Of a stretch of 64,000 bases of DNA, positions 9,344 through 17,549 are shown one piece after another (position 1 is the first letter of the stretch; the number at the start of each line of letters is the position of its first letter). Origin of the DNA: Elusimicrobiota bacterium (GTDB taxonomy: Bacteria > Elusimicrobiota > Elusimicrobia > FEN-1173); NCBI GenBank assembly GCA_016722575.1, contig JADKIY010000002.1, positions 682,001 through 746,000 of the forward strand. The letters are read 5' to 3'. Position numbers and translations under genes: made by a program. The notes beneath the pieces were generated by a model. It saw only the letters and a list, made by a program, of their open reading frames with translations, did no database searches and was not told where the DNA came from.

Positions 9344-11139
9344 TGGTCCCGGGCCAGGGCGTCCCGGGTGTCCGCCAATTCCTTTTCCGCCGCCTTCAAG
9401 GCCCCGTCGATTTCCATCAGTTTCTTGTAGTCGCTCTGGATGAACACCGATCCGATCTCGCTTTTTAAGTCGGCCACTTGTTCCTCCAATTCCCGCAGGC
9501 GTTGATTCAGCTTTTTCCGGCGCTTTCCCCGGGCCTTGTCGGCCTCGCGCATGCGCCGGATGTCGTCGTCGGAGGATTTCATCCATCCGGGCCCCGCCGC
9601 CGGCGTCCCGGCGGCGGTCCGCGCGGGCGCGGGCGTCGCCGGCCCGTCGGCGCTTTCGGCCACCGGCCGAAGGCGCAGGAAATCGTCGTGGTTCCCATTG
9701 TACAACCGAACCCGCCCGTTTTCCACGTGGGCCACGTGGTTGGCCAGGGCGTTCACGAAGTAGAGGTCGTGGCTGATGAAGGCCACGGTGCCCTCAAAGC
9801 TCTTCAACGCCTCCACCAAGGCTTCGACGCTGGCCATGTCCAGGTGGGTGGTCGGTTCGTCCAGCAGAAGAAGGTTGGGCGGGTCCAGGAGAAGCTTCGC
9901 CAAGGCCAAACGGCTTTTTTCTCCGCCGCTTAAAACCGCCACTTTCTTAAAAACGGCGTCGTCCCGGAACAGGAAGGTGCCCAGGACCGTCCGAATGAGG
10001 AGATCGGGGTTCATCCGACGGGTGTCGGAGGCCTCCTGAAGCACCGTCCGTTCGGGCCGCAGAGTTTCCCAGCGATGCTGGGAGAAGTAGCCGGACTGAA
10101 CGTTGAGCCCGAGCACGCGCTCCCCCCGATCCACGGGCAAAACCCCGGCCAATATTTTCAGAAGAGTGGACTTACCGGCCCCGTTCGGGCCCACCAGGGC
10201 GATTTTCTGGCCCCGTTCCAGCTCAAAATCGAGCCCGTCGTAGACTTTCAGATCGCCGTAGGCCTTGTGGATATTTTTTAGCGCTAAAACCCGGACGCCG
10301 GGCTTGGAGGGTTGGGGAAACTGGATTTTGACCCTTTTGATTTCGGGCGGGATTTCAATCCGCTCCATTTTGTCGAGCATCTTGATGCGGCTTTGCACCT
10401 GGGGCGCCTTGGCCGCCTGGGCGCGGAACCGATTGATGAAATCCTGGGCTTCGGCGATGTCCTTCTGTTGTTTCTTGTAGGCCGACAGCAGGCGTTCGGC
10501 TTCCCCTTCCCGGGCCGCCAGAAAATGTTCGTAATCCCCCACGTAACGAAAGATTTTTTTCTCCCGAAGGTCCAAAATGCCGTGAACGACGGCGTTTACA
10601 AACGCGCGGTCGTGGGAAATCAGCAGGAGGGAACTCTTTGATTTCTGAAGGTAGTCCTGAAACCAGAAGAGGGATTCGAGATCCAGGTGATTGGTGGGTT
10701 CGTCCAAAAGCAGCAGGTCCGGCGCTTGAATCAAGAGCCGCGCAATGGCCACCCGCATCCGCCAGCCGCCGGAGAGCGTCGTGGCGATCCGATCGAAATC
10801 CGCCACTCGGAAACCCAGGCCCATGAGCGTTTTTTTGGCTTCGGCGGCGCGCTTTTCGTCGCCCGGGTCGCCTTCCCCGGCCAGGGTTTCTTCCAACACG
10901 GTGCCTTCGCCCAACTCCGCGGTTTCCTGGGGGAGATAGCCGATTTTGAGCCCCCGGGGAAAGGACACGCTGCCGTCGTCCGGCGTCTCCAACCCCCGGA
11001 GGATTTTAAAGAGGGTGGATTTTCCCGCGCCGTTGGGCCCCATCAAGGCGTAGCGGTCCCCGGCGTTTAATTGAAGATGGGCCCCGTCGAAAATCACCTG
11101 GGCGGCGAAGGCTTTGTGGAGGTTTTGAACGTTGAGCAT
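9340..11139 (-). CDS. ABC-F family ribosome-associated ATPase
   Basis: A 599-residue soluble protein with two ABC cassettes and no membrane domain. Walker A GPNGAGKST occurs in both halves (near residues 35 and 315), with signature motifs LSGGWRMR and LSGGEKSRLAL and Walker B LLLLDEPTNHLD and LLLLDEPTTHLD. The linker between cassettes (about residues 235-290) is the P-site tRNA-interaction motif region. The C-terminus (about 530-599) is a charged coiled coil as in Uup/YdiF-type members. ABC-F proteins act on stalled or initiating ribosomes; the subtype cannot be fixed from sequence reading. Confidence 0.94.
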   Translation of the reverse strand: MLNVQNLHKAFAAQVIFDGAHLQLNAGDRYALMGPNGAGKSTLFKILRGLETPDDGSVSFPRGLKIGYLPQETAELGEGTVLEETLAGEGDPGDEKRAAEAKKTLMGLGFRVADFDRIATTLSGGWRMRVAIARLLIQAPDLLLLDEPTNHLDLESLFWFQDYLQKSKSSLLLISHDRAFVNAVVHGILDLREKKIFRYVGDYEHFLAAREGEAERLLSAYKKQQKDIAEAQDFINRFRAQAAKAPQVQSRIKMLDKMERIEIPPEIKRVKIQFPQPSKPGVRVLALKNIHKAYGDLKVYDGLDFELERGQKIALVGPNGAGKSTLLKILAGVLPVDRGERVLGLNVQSGYFSQHRWETLRPERTVLQEASDTRRMNPDLLIRTVLGTFLFRDDAVFKKVAVLSGGEKSRLALAKLLLDPPNLLLLDEPTTHLDMASVEALVEALKSFEGTVAFISHDLYFVNALANHVAHVENGRVRLYNGNHDDFLRLRPVAESADGPATPAPARTAAGTPAAGPGWMKSSDDDIRRMREADKARGKRRKKLNQRLRELEEQVADLKSEIGSVFIQSDYKKLMEIDGALKAAEKELADTRDALARDQ

Positions 11140-11195
11140 AGGGGGCCGCGGGTGGGCGGCGGAGGAAGGATTCTAGTTTTTTGGCAGTGCGCCGC

Positions 11196-11591
11196 CTACC
11201 CGTCCGGCGAAAAAACCCATCCCCCACCAGGGGTGAATTGCATGAAATGTCCGGGCCCGAAGATCCAATACAGATGAAATGCGACCCCGGAGAGCTTCGA
11301 AGCGAATCCCTCCACCACGCGTTTGAAGTCCTCCTCCTCGATTCGGGGCGGCGGAGGCGCGCCCGGCCAAAGCAGGGGGAGGAACCCTTCGCCCGTGTCC
11401 CCATCATAAGCGATTTCCAGGCCCTGCAGGCCCGACGGAAAATCCGCCCGCGATCCCACGTGCAGAAAATCCGGGCGGTCAAGGCGGAGCCGTATCCAGC
11501 AGGTCTCCGGGGAGAAGCGTTTCAGGGCCTCGGCGATCTCGCGGTAATCGCCGCCTCGAATCTCAACATAGTCGTCATGATCAGGGGACAT
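11196..11591 (-). CDS. Hypothetical protein, 131 residues
   Basis: Not recognised. It has no signal peptide or membrane segment. It is acidic in the first half (MSPDHDDYVEIRGGDYREI) and has a Pro-rich PPPPRIEEEDF at about residues 80-90. It ends in an aromatic/glycine-rich stretch including HLYWIFGPGHFMQFTP. It is supported as real by protein-like composition, a length unbroken by stops and its position just upstream of the ABC-F gene on the same strand (57 bp gap). Confidence 0.55.
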   Translation of the reverse strand: MSPDHDDYVEIRGGDYREIAEALKRFSPETCWIRLRLDRPDFLHVGSRADFPSGLQGLEIAYDGDTGEGFLPLLWPGAPPPPRIEEEDFKRVVEGFASKLSGVAFHLYWIFGPGHFMQFTPGGGWVFSPDG

Positions 11592-11649
11592 GAGCGGGCC
11601 TTATTAATTATATTCGAGTCGGGACACCGACGGGCCCTCGTTCCCCGCG

Positions 11650-12072
11650 AAATCTCGGGCTGGAGGGACTTGAACGGGGGCCCCGCGCCGATGGGATGGA
11701 AATCCCCACCCTCCACACGTCCGACTTCGTCGGACGTTTCCACCGTACGGCCTCCTGCCTTTGCTACGCCGGCGCGTCGGCTCTTGTTAAATCTCGGGGT
11801 GACTGGACTTGAACGGGCGCCCCGCGCCTGTCGAGAGGATTTCCCCACTGTTCATGTCTCCGCCTCTCGGCGGAGACTTCGACCGTGCGGCCTCCTGCTC
11901 TTGTTAAAAAACGGCGCGCGGTCTCTTGCTAAATCTCGGGGTGACTGGACTTGAACGGGCGCCCCGCGCCTGTCGAGAGGATTTCCCCACTGTTCATGTC
12001 TCCGCCTCTCGGCGGAGACTTCGACCGTGCGGCCTCCTGCTCTTGTTAAAAAACGGCGCGCGGTCTCTTGCT
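11650..12072 (-). repeat. Tandem array of three tRNA-Pro 3'-end-derived units with inserted stem-loop
   Basis: The array lies directly downstream of tRNA-Pro. Units at 11789-11930 and 11931-12072 are identical 142-bp copies; 11650-11788 is a diverged third copy. On the minus strand each unit repeats the tRNA anticodon-stem/variable-loop part (AGCAGGAGGCCGC) and the T-loop/acceptor part (GTTCAAGTCC to CACCCCGA). About 70 nt are inserted between them. The insert carries a 9-bp hairpin: GTCTCCGCC/GGCGGAGAC with a GAGA loop at 11856-11877 and 11998-12019. In the diverged copy it reads ACGTCCGAC/GTCGGACGT at 11717-11737. Four stem positions differ and all are compensated, suggesting a maintained RNA fold. 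The T-stem no longer pairs, so these are not functional tRNAs. Nothing else is seen in 11592-11649. Confidence 0.8.
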
Positions 12073-12077
12073 AAATC

Positions 12078-12151
12078 TCGGGGTGACTGGACTTGAACCA
12101 GCGGCCTCCTGCTCCCAAAGCAGGCGCTCTAGCCAACTGAGCTACACCCCG
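12078..12151 (-). tRNA. tRNA-Pro (anticodon TGG)
   Basis: The cloverleaf folds with acceptor CGGGGTG/CACCCCG, anticodon arm CCTGC-TTTGGGA-GCAGG and T arm CTGG-TTCAAGT-CCAG. The anticodon TGG reads proline codons. CCA is not encoded; GATTTAG follows the discriminator A. The same 3' sequence is reused in the downstream tandem array. Confidence 0.95.
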
Positions 12152-12247
12152 GTCCCCGTAATAAATTGTCCGGGGAGCCCCGGCGACTTGGGCCGGGGCA
12201 CCCCGGCGGGGTTTCCGTCGAGATTCTAGCGGTTGCGGTTCCCGGGG

Positions 12248-13183
12248 TCAACCAACGGCGCCCCCCACGGGAGAATTCCAGGTTTCGTGGCGCACGTTGT
12301 TGCGGCCGGCGCGCTTGACTTCGTACATCAACCGGTCGGCTTCCTGAATCAACAATTCGACGTCGTCGGGTGGGCGCGGGAAGGTCACGGCGCCGAAACT
12401 AAAAGTCACCTTGGGGTCGTCCTCCCGGGGGGCGGAGAGGTGCGCCCGCATTTTGCGGATGACGGTGTCCGCCGATGGGGCGTCGGTGTCCGGGAGCAAC
12501 ACGGCGAATTCGTCGCCCCCCAGTCGCGCCACGGCGTCGGTCCGGCGAAAATCCTTCCGCAGGGTGGTCACCGCGGATTTAAGAATCCGGTCGCCGGCGG
12601 GGTGGCCCCAGCGGTCGTTCAGGTCCTTGAAATGGTCCACGTCCAGATAAATCAGGGTGAGGGGGCTTTTCCGCCGGCGGGACCGGTCGACTTCCAACCG
12701 AAGCCGCTCGATGAAGGCCCGGCGGTTGAGGACGCCGGTCAACGGGTCGATCTGGGCCAAACGCCGCTCCTGTTCAAAAGAACGGCGAAGGGCCGTCAGC
12801 AGGAGGGCCGTAACGGCGAAAAACCCGGCCTTCGCCACGGCGTTCCAGAGGCCGACGACGGGGTGCGGATGGGCGTGGGCGGACTTAAGATCGACGGTAA
12901 ATTCAACGACCGCCGCGGCCACGGCCATCAGCAACCCGTGACGGCGGCCGAGAAACCAGGCGTACCAAAAAACGGGAACCAGATAAAAAAGGATGAGGGA
13001 AACGTCGGGGCCCGTTCCTCCGTCGACAATCCCCAGGAGGAGGAGAAATCCGACGCCCTCGAGTTCCAGCGCGCCGTTGGATTGGCGCTCCAGCCCCGCC
13101 AAAAACCGGTCCAACCGGCGGAGGGACCGCCCCCCGGCGATCAGGGGCTCGGCGAGGGGGGTGGCCTTTCGAAAGGGGGTCAC
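12248..13183 (-). CDS. Membrane-bound diguanylate cyclase (GGDEF domain)
   Basis: A 311-residue protein that should make cyclic di-GMP from two GTP. Residues ~40-130 hold three to four hydrophobic segments forming an uncharacterised membrane sensor. A GGDEF domain follows from DPLTGVLNRRAF near residue 145, with an intact active site LGGDEFAVLLP near 220 and the C-terminal ADRLMYEVKRAGRNNV. No RxxD inhibitory site is seen four residues before GGDEF (RTDAVARLGGDEF). No obvious partner lies nearby; flagellar and pilin genes elsewhere in the window are possible outputs. Confidence 0.92.
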   Translation of the reverse strand: MTPFRKATPLAEPLIAGGRSLRRLDRFLAGLERQSNGALELEGVGFLLLLGIVDGGTGPDVSLILFYLVPVFWYAWFLGRRHGLLMAVAAAVVEFTVDLKSAHAHPHPVVGLWNAVAKAGFFAVTALLLTALRRSFEQERRLAQIDPLTGVLNRRAFIERLRLEVDRSRRRKSPLTLIYLDVDHFKDLNDRWGHPAGDRILKSAVTTLRKDFRRTDAVARLGGDEFAVLLPDTDAPSADTVIRKMRAHLSAPREDDPKVTFSFGAVTFPRPPDDVELLIQEADRLMYEVKRAGRNNVRHETWNSPVGGAVG

Positions 13184-13338
13184 GATCCTATCGTCTCAAG
13201 TCCAGCGGCGGGAGTCAAGGGAGGGCGTTTTGCCCTCCCGAACCCCCGTTTTCCGCCCGGTGGACGCTGAAACGGCGATTCGCGGGGGGCGCACCCCCCG
13301 TCAACGACTTCGGGCGTTAGGCCCCCGCCTCGACGGGA

Positions 13339-13875
13339 TTAGGGTTTTTTGGACCAGGCCATCTCGACATCGACGGGCACTTCGTCTTTGACCGCCATCC
13401 CGAGCAGGGAAGGGGCGGGAACGGTGAAATCGGTTAAACGAAGGGGGATTTGCCCCCTGAACCGAAAGCCGCCGGAACGATCGGAAACGCGAAATGGCAC
13501 GGACGGGTAGCGGTGGGATTTCCCGGCGAATTCGATGGCCAGGTCCGCGGTGAACTCCTCCCCCGCGGGGACGCCCTCCAAATTCACCGACACTTTGACC
13601 ATGGGGAACTGCGCCCCCCGGGTCGTTTCGATCATGTGCAGGTCGCGGTTGCTGTCCCCCGATTCGAAGGTGCCGACGGGAGCGGCCACCAGAAACCGGC
13701 ACCCCGAAGCGTCGCAGAGGCCTTTGCCCCGGGACGCGTGGCTGGTGCCCTCCACCTTGTGCAACCGGTGCGTGACGCGGTAGGTGAGGGTCGAAGACTC
13801 CAAAACCCAGGTGGCGGCTCGAGGCGCCCCGACGAACCCGACGAAAAGCAAAGCGAAGACCCAGAGGCGGCGCAC
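13339..13875 (-). CDS. YceI-like periplasmic protein
   Basis: A 178-residue secreted protein with a signal peptide at residues 1-20 (ending APRAA). The mature part resembles the YceI lipocalin-like fold: TYRVTHRLHKVEGTSH near the start, then FESGDSNRDLHMIETTRGAQFPMVKV and regularly spaced strands. YceI proteins bind long isoprenoid chains such as polyprenyl quinones. The next gene upstream (11 bp) encodes a b561-like membrane protein, the same pairing as E. coli yceJ-yceI, which strengthens the call. The exact ligand is unknown. Confidence 0.7.
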   Translation of the reverse strand: MRRLWVFALLFVGFVGAPRAATWVLESSTLTYRVTHRLHKVEGTSHASRGKGLCDASGCRFLVAAPVGTFESGDSNRDLHMIETTRGAQFPMVKVSVNLEGVPAGEEFTADLAIEFAGKSHRYPSVPFRVSDRSGGFRFRGQIPLRLTDFTVPAPSLLGMAVKDEVPVDVEMAWSKKP

Positions 13876-13886
13876 GAAAATCCCCC

Positions 13887-14474
13887 CTAGAAGTTAAAGA
13901 CCATGACCAGCATGGCCGCCGTGTAAGTCCCGGCGGCCAACCCGGCCACTTCCTTGTGGTGCTTGGCGGCCCCGTGAACGCTTTCCCCCCGGTCCGCTTG
14001 CTTGTAGGCCTGGTAGCCGAGAATGGGGGCGGCAATCATGGCGGGGAAGTGAATCCAGGCCAGGGCCTTGTGCACTTTCGTCAGCCCCTTGTTCCGCTTC
14101 ACGCCTTCGCCCTCGGGAGCAAAAAACGCGAAGGACGCCGTCGTCAAATACATGGCTCCCGCCGTGACGCCCAGAGCGCGGTGGGTTTTCGTTTCCGAAT
14201 TCACGCCCCCCGTTGTCGCCGATTCGTATTCCGGGGCGGTCATCACCGTGGCAATCAGGGGCACGGCCGTGGCCAGGCCCAAAATTTGATGGGTCTTCAG
14301 CAGGCGGGAACGCCGATGCAACCGATTTTGAAGTTCGGCGTTGCCCCGGGTTTGATCCTCTTTAAAACCCAAATCGTCCAACGACAGCGACGGGGCGCTT
14401 TCCTCGGCTCGACCCGGAACGGGGAAGGATGAAAAAATCAACGCGGCGGCAACGGCAAGGCGAACGTTATTCAT
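13887..14474 (-). CDS. Cytochrome b561-like membrane protein
   Basis: A 195-residue protein with a signal peptide (residues 1-23), a linker of about 40 residues and about four membrane helices. Histidines sit in or beside the helices (LKTHQILGL, TKTHRALGVTAG, LTKVHKALAWIHFPAM, AAKHHKEVAGLAAG), a layout compatible with two haem b groups. The start at 14472-14474 is chosen because GGAGG lies six bases upstream; the longer frame lacks this. It is co-transcribed with the YceI-like gene and would supply or receive electrons at the membrane. The b561 assignment rests on histidine pattern and context rather than a strict motif. Confidence 0.6.
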   Translation of the reverse strand: MNNVRLAVAAALIFSSFPVPGRAEESAPSLSLDDLGFKEDQTRGNAELQNRLHRRSRLLKTHQILGLATAVPLIATVMTAPEYESATTGGVNSETKTHRALGVTAGAMYLTTASFAFFAPEGEGVKRNKGLTKVHKALAWIHFPAMIAAPILGYQAYKQADRGESVHGAAKHHKEVAGLAAGTYTAAMLVMVFNF

Positions 14475-14517
14475 TTGATCCTCCAAACAAGTTGAAAAAG
14501 ACATGCCAATCCACTTC

Positions 14518-14546
14518 ATTATAGTAATCTTCATTTTGAATAACAT
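14518..14546 (-). promoter_or_regulatory. Promoter for the b561-like/YceI pair
   Basis: A perfect -10 TATAAT (14518-14523 on the minus strand) lies about 45 bp upstream of the start codon, in an AT-rich divergent region. The -35 position (ATGTTA) is weak. The plus-strand MFS gene must also be driven from this ~70-bp interval. Confidence 0.5.
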
Positions 14547-15789
14547 GACACCCATCATGCCTTCCCCCACCGCCCCCGACAACCCGCCCGGCTTCCGACT
14601 GCCGCGCAACATTCTTGTCCTCGGCGGGGTCAGCTTATTGAACGACACGTCGTCGGAAATGATTTACCCGCTGCTCCCCCTTTTCCTCACCCAAACCCTC
14701 GGGGCGTCGGCGGCCTCTCTCGGGCTGATCGAAGGCGTCGCCGAATCGGCCGTGTCCTTGTTTAAACTTTTTTCGGGCTACTTGTCGGACCGACTGCGCC
14801 GTCGGAAAATCTGGATCGGCGTGGGGTACGCGGCGTCCAACGCCGTCCGCCCCCTGATCGCCCTGGCCGGGTCCTGGCCGGCGGTGCTCGCCCTTCGCTT
14901 CGCCGATCGCATCGGCAAAGGGCTGCGCACGTCGCCCCGGGACGCCCTGGTGGCGGAATCCGTCCCCCCGGAACACCGGGGGCGGGCCTTCGGGTTTCAC
15001 CGGGCCATGGACCATCTCGGGGCGGTCATCGGCCCCTTGTTGGCGGCGTTGCTTCTTTGGCGGCTGCCGGACCAACTGCGCCTTATTTTCTTCCTATCGG
15101 CCGTCCCGGGGGTTCTCGTCGTCCTTCTGGTGGCGGGGGGCCTGCGGGAGATCCCGGGGACGGTCCGGGAGTCCCGCGTGTTCCAACCCCTGGAGGCTTG
15201 GCGGACGGTTCCCATCGGCTTTAAACGCTATTTGGGCGTCCTGCTCCTGTTCAATCTGGGCAATGCCTCGGACGCTTTCCTTCTCCTGAAAGCCCGGCAA
15301 TTGGGGCTCCCGGTCCTGGCGCTTCCTCTGCTCTGGAGTTTTCACCACGTGATCAAAAGCGCCACGTCGGTTCCGGGAGGCCGGTGGTCGGACCGATTCG
15401 GCCGCAAACGGCTCCTGCTCGCGGGCTGGTTGATTTACGCGGCGGTGTATGGGTTGTTTGCGGTGGCCCGGGGCGCCTGGACGCCCTGGGCGCTCATGGG
15501 CGTTTACGGGGTGTTCTTCGGCCTGACCGAAGGGGTCGAACGGGCGCTCATCGCCGATCTGGCGCCGGAGGCCCTTCGAGGCTCGGTGTACGGCCTCTAT
15601 CACATGACCGTGGGGTTTGGGTCCCTCTTGGCGTCGGTGGCCTTCGGACTCGTTTGGAAATGGCGGGGCGACCGCGCGGCCTTTCTTTTGGGCGCGTCCT
15701 TGGCCCTGGCGGCGGCCGTGGCGTTGGCGTTTTTGAAGGGGGTCAGCGGAGGCGAACCACAAACCGGAGAACGTCGCCCCGGTCTTTGA
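14545..15789 (+). CDS. Major facilitator superfamily transporter
   Basis: About 414 residues with 11-12 membrane helices. The typical MFS loop motif occurs in the first half (GYLSDRLRRRKIWIG) and again in the second (GRWSDRFGRKRLLLAG). IGKGLRTSPRDALVAES and HRGRAFGFHRAMDHLGA are typical of the proton-coupled drug/metabolite antiporter subgroup. The substrate cannot be predicted. An upstream ATG at 14503 is possible but adds an odd hydrophobic MPIHFIIVIFILNN and leaves only 28 bp to the divergent gene. The 3' end overlaps the convergent FlgD/OmpA-like gene by 47 bp. Confidence 0.88.
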   Translation: MTPIMPSPTAPDNPPGFRLPRNILVLGGVSLLNDTSSEMIYPLLPLFLTQTLGASAASLGLIEGVAESAVSLFKLFSGYLSDRLRRRKIWIGVGYAASNAVRPLIALAGSWPAVLALRFADRIGKGLRTSPRDALVAESVPPEHRGRAFGFHRAMDHLGAVIGPLLAALLLWRLPDQLRLIFFLSAVPGVLVVLLVAGGLREIPGTVRESRVFQPLEAWRTVPIGFKRYLGVLLLFNLGNASDAFLLLKARQLGLPVLALPLLWSFHHVIKSATSVPGGRWSDRFGRKRLLLAGWLIYAAVYGLFAVARGAWTPWALMGVYGVFFGLTEGVERALIADLAPEALRGSVYGLYHMTVGFGSLLASVAFGLVWKWRGDRAAFLLGASLALAAAVALAFLKGVSGGEPQTGERRPGL

Positions 15790-16705
15790 TTTCGCTGTAG
15801 ATGTATTTGATGCTGTCTTTGGGGAGGAGCATTTCGGTTGTGACTTTTTCCGTCACCACCTTTTGCCGGGCCTTGACCAGATCCCCCTGGGGCGAATCGG
15901 TGTGGAACTCCAGGGCGAAGGGGTAGCGGGAGTAATCCCGCAACACGTCCAGCGTGCGTTCAAAAATGGGCAGGGCTTCGACGGCGATTTTATCGTCCTT
16001 GAAAAGAAACTTGGACGAAATTTCCACCACCATGTTTTTCTTGTCCTCGAATTTGAGGTGCTTTAGCGTGAAAGCCTTCCCCAGCGTGGTGTGGGCGTTT
16101 TTGTATTCGTCCACCGTGATGAAGCGGAAGGAGTAGGCCGTCGCCACCTTGATCATTTTCCCATCTTTGGCCGTGCCGTCCCAGACGATCTCGTCCACCG
16201 GGTTTCCGTTCCCGGTCAAGGTCTGAATCACCTCGCCCGTTTCGTCTGTGATTTCCAGGCGCCAGCCTTTGACGGTGGTCTTGGCCGGTTCGGGATGGAA
16301 ACTGATCAGGGGCGGTTCCGCCAATTCCGGCAGCCAGGGGCGGGCGGTCTGGTTGGAGGCCAGGCGGTCAAAGCGCTGAAAATCGTCTTCGCCGGGGACC
16401 GTCCGGGGCCGCTCCAGCAATTTTTCCGTTTTCTCCGTCACGGAATCCGCCATTTCCCGCACGTCGATTTTGATTTCGGGGGTGGGCTTCTCGATCAACA
16501 CTTTGTCCTTGGCCTGCCCCGTGACTTCCATGGATCCGAGGTTTTCCTGGGCCGTGGTTGGGGTGGCCGGGGCCGTGGGGGCGGGTTGGGGAGAGGGGGA
16601 CGCGACCGGGGCTTTGGCGGGCGCGGCCTTCTTGGCCCCTTTGGGGGCCGCGCCCAGGGGCGCGGCGATCAACAGCGTCAGGACCAACCACGGTGCTTTG
16701 TTCAT
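15743..16705 (-). CDS. Periplasmic FlgD-Ig/OmpA-like protein, last gene of the TonB operon
   Basis: A 320-residue protein. A signal peptide (1-19) precedes an Ala/Pro-rich tether (20-60). A FlgD-like Ig domain lies at about 145-205 (GWRLEITDETGEVIQTL to WDGTAKDGKMIKVATAYSF). The C-terminal ~100 residues resemble an OmpA-like peptidoglycan-binding fold (LPIFERTLDVLRDYSRYPFALEFHTDSP). AGGGAGA precedes the ATG at 16703-16705, 10 bp after the TonB-like gene. The FlgD-like module is shared with the PorV-like protein of the same operon. A structural link between cell wall and the surface apparatus is inferred. Confidence 0.65.
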   Translation of the reverse strand: MNKAPWLVLTLLIAAPLGAAPKGAKKAAPAKAPVASPSPQPAPTAPATPTTAQENLGSMEVTGQAKDKVLIEKPTPEIKIDVREMADSVTEKTEKLLERPRTVPGEDDFQRFDRLASNQTARPWLPELAEPPLISFHPEPAKTTVKGWRLEITDETGEVIQTLTGNGNPVDEIVWDGTAKDGKMIKVATAYSFRFITVDEYKNAHTTLGKAFTLKHLKFEDKKNMVVEISSKFLFKDDKIAVEALPIFERTLDVLRDYSRYPFALEFHTDSPQGDLVKARQKVVTEKVTTEMLLPKDSIKYIYSEIKDRGDVLRFVVRLR

Positions 16706-16715
16706 TTCGTCTCCC

Positions 16716-17549
16716 TTACAACGCCCGAAATTTGAAGAGGATGAAGCCCCATTGCTCCTGGCCGTACTGGGCTTCGGACAACGGCTCAAAACGCCACTGC
16801 CGGAGAGCCGCGATGGCCGCCGAGTCCAATTTGCCGTATCCCGACGAGCGTTGAACGGTGATGTTCGCTTTCACCACCCCGGTGTGCAAAACAAAAAACT
16901 TGAGACTGACGGAGGCGATCAGGCCCTGGTCCCGCGCCCAATCCGGGTAGACCGGCAATACGGCGTTGAGAATGCGCCGGTTGGCGAGCGCCCCGGAGAT
17001 CTCGTAGGGCGACCTTCCGTTCCCGCCGCCGACCCCGCGGCCGGTCCCGCTCACGGCGCCGCTCAAATTCGATCCTCCGCCCGACGAAGAGCCGCCCACA
17101 TCGCCGATGCCGGCAAAGCCTCCCGACGTTCCGGACAAACCCGAAGCGCCCCGGTCCCGCAGGCCACCGCCGCCGGAGCCGTCGCCCGAGCCGTCGCCGC
17201 CGCCCGTGCCGCCGCCGGTCCCGAAGAAAGCGCCGGAAACGCTCTTGATGCCTTTATCGCTTCGCTTGGCCACCGCGATGCGGGGCGCGTCGGCGTCCAT
17301 GCCGTTGGACAACTCGCCCCCGGGCAAGGGTTTGACCGCGAAAGGAAGGTCCTTGGCGCCCACCCGGTAAGCGGTGGATTTGTTCTTGATGGTTCCCCCG
17401 CCCCCGATCACGGGGCCCGCCCCGATGCCGCCCGAGGCCAGCCCGGCTTCGGTTTTAATGTTATCGACGTTGATCGAACCCGACAACCCGCCGCGGGCTT
17501 TGTCGCTCAGTTTTTCCTCGCCCAAAATTGATTGAATTTTTCGGCTCAC
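16716..17549 (-). CDS. tonB: TonB/AgmX-like energy transducer, C-terminal part (separate frame)
   Basis: About 277 residues. A Gly/Ser-rich low-complexity region occupies roughly 130-190 and a TonB C-terminal domain the last ~85 (VLPVYPDWARDQGLIASVSLKFFVLHTGVV, ending KLDSAAIAALRQWRFEPL). It lacks a membrane anchor of its own; the anchor is encoded in the preceding frame. A GTG at 17547-17549 overlaps the TGA of that frame (GTGA), so it could be translated separately by coupling. Alternatively one missing C in the C4 run just upstream splits a single tonB gene. The domain itself is intact and should contact an outer-membrane partner. Confidence 0.75.
   Translation of the reverse strand: MSRKIQSILGEEKLSDKARGGLSGSINVDNIKTEAGLASGGIGAGPVIGGGGTIKNKSTAYRVGAKDLPFAVKPLPGGELSNGMDADAPRIAVAKRSDKGIKSVSGAFFGTGGGTGGGDGSGDGSGGGGLRDRGASGLSGTSGGFAGIGDVGGSSSGGGSNLSGAVSGTGRGVGGGNGRSPYEISGALANRRILNAVLPVYPDWARDQGLIASVSLKFFVLHTGVVKANITVQRSSGYGKLDSAAIAALRQWRFEPLSEAQYGQEQWGFILFKFRAL

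Noticed and set aside
11650..12072. CRISPR array
   Set aside because: The repeats are 142 bp with no spacers between them and they contain tRNA-Pro pieces.
11650..12072. Tandem tRNA-Ser genes (loop-like TGGAA and TCGAA sequences are present in the units)
   Set aside because: The anticodon and T stems do not pair properly and there is no matching 5' acceptor strand, so they are not functional tRNAs.
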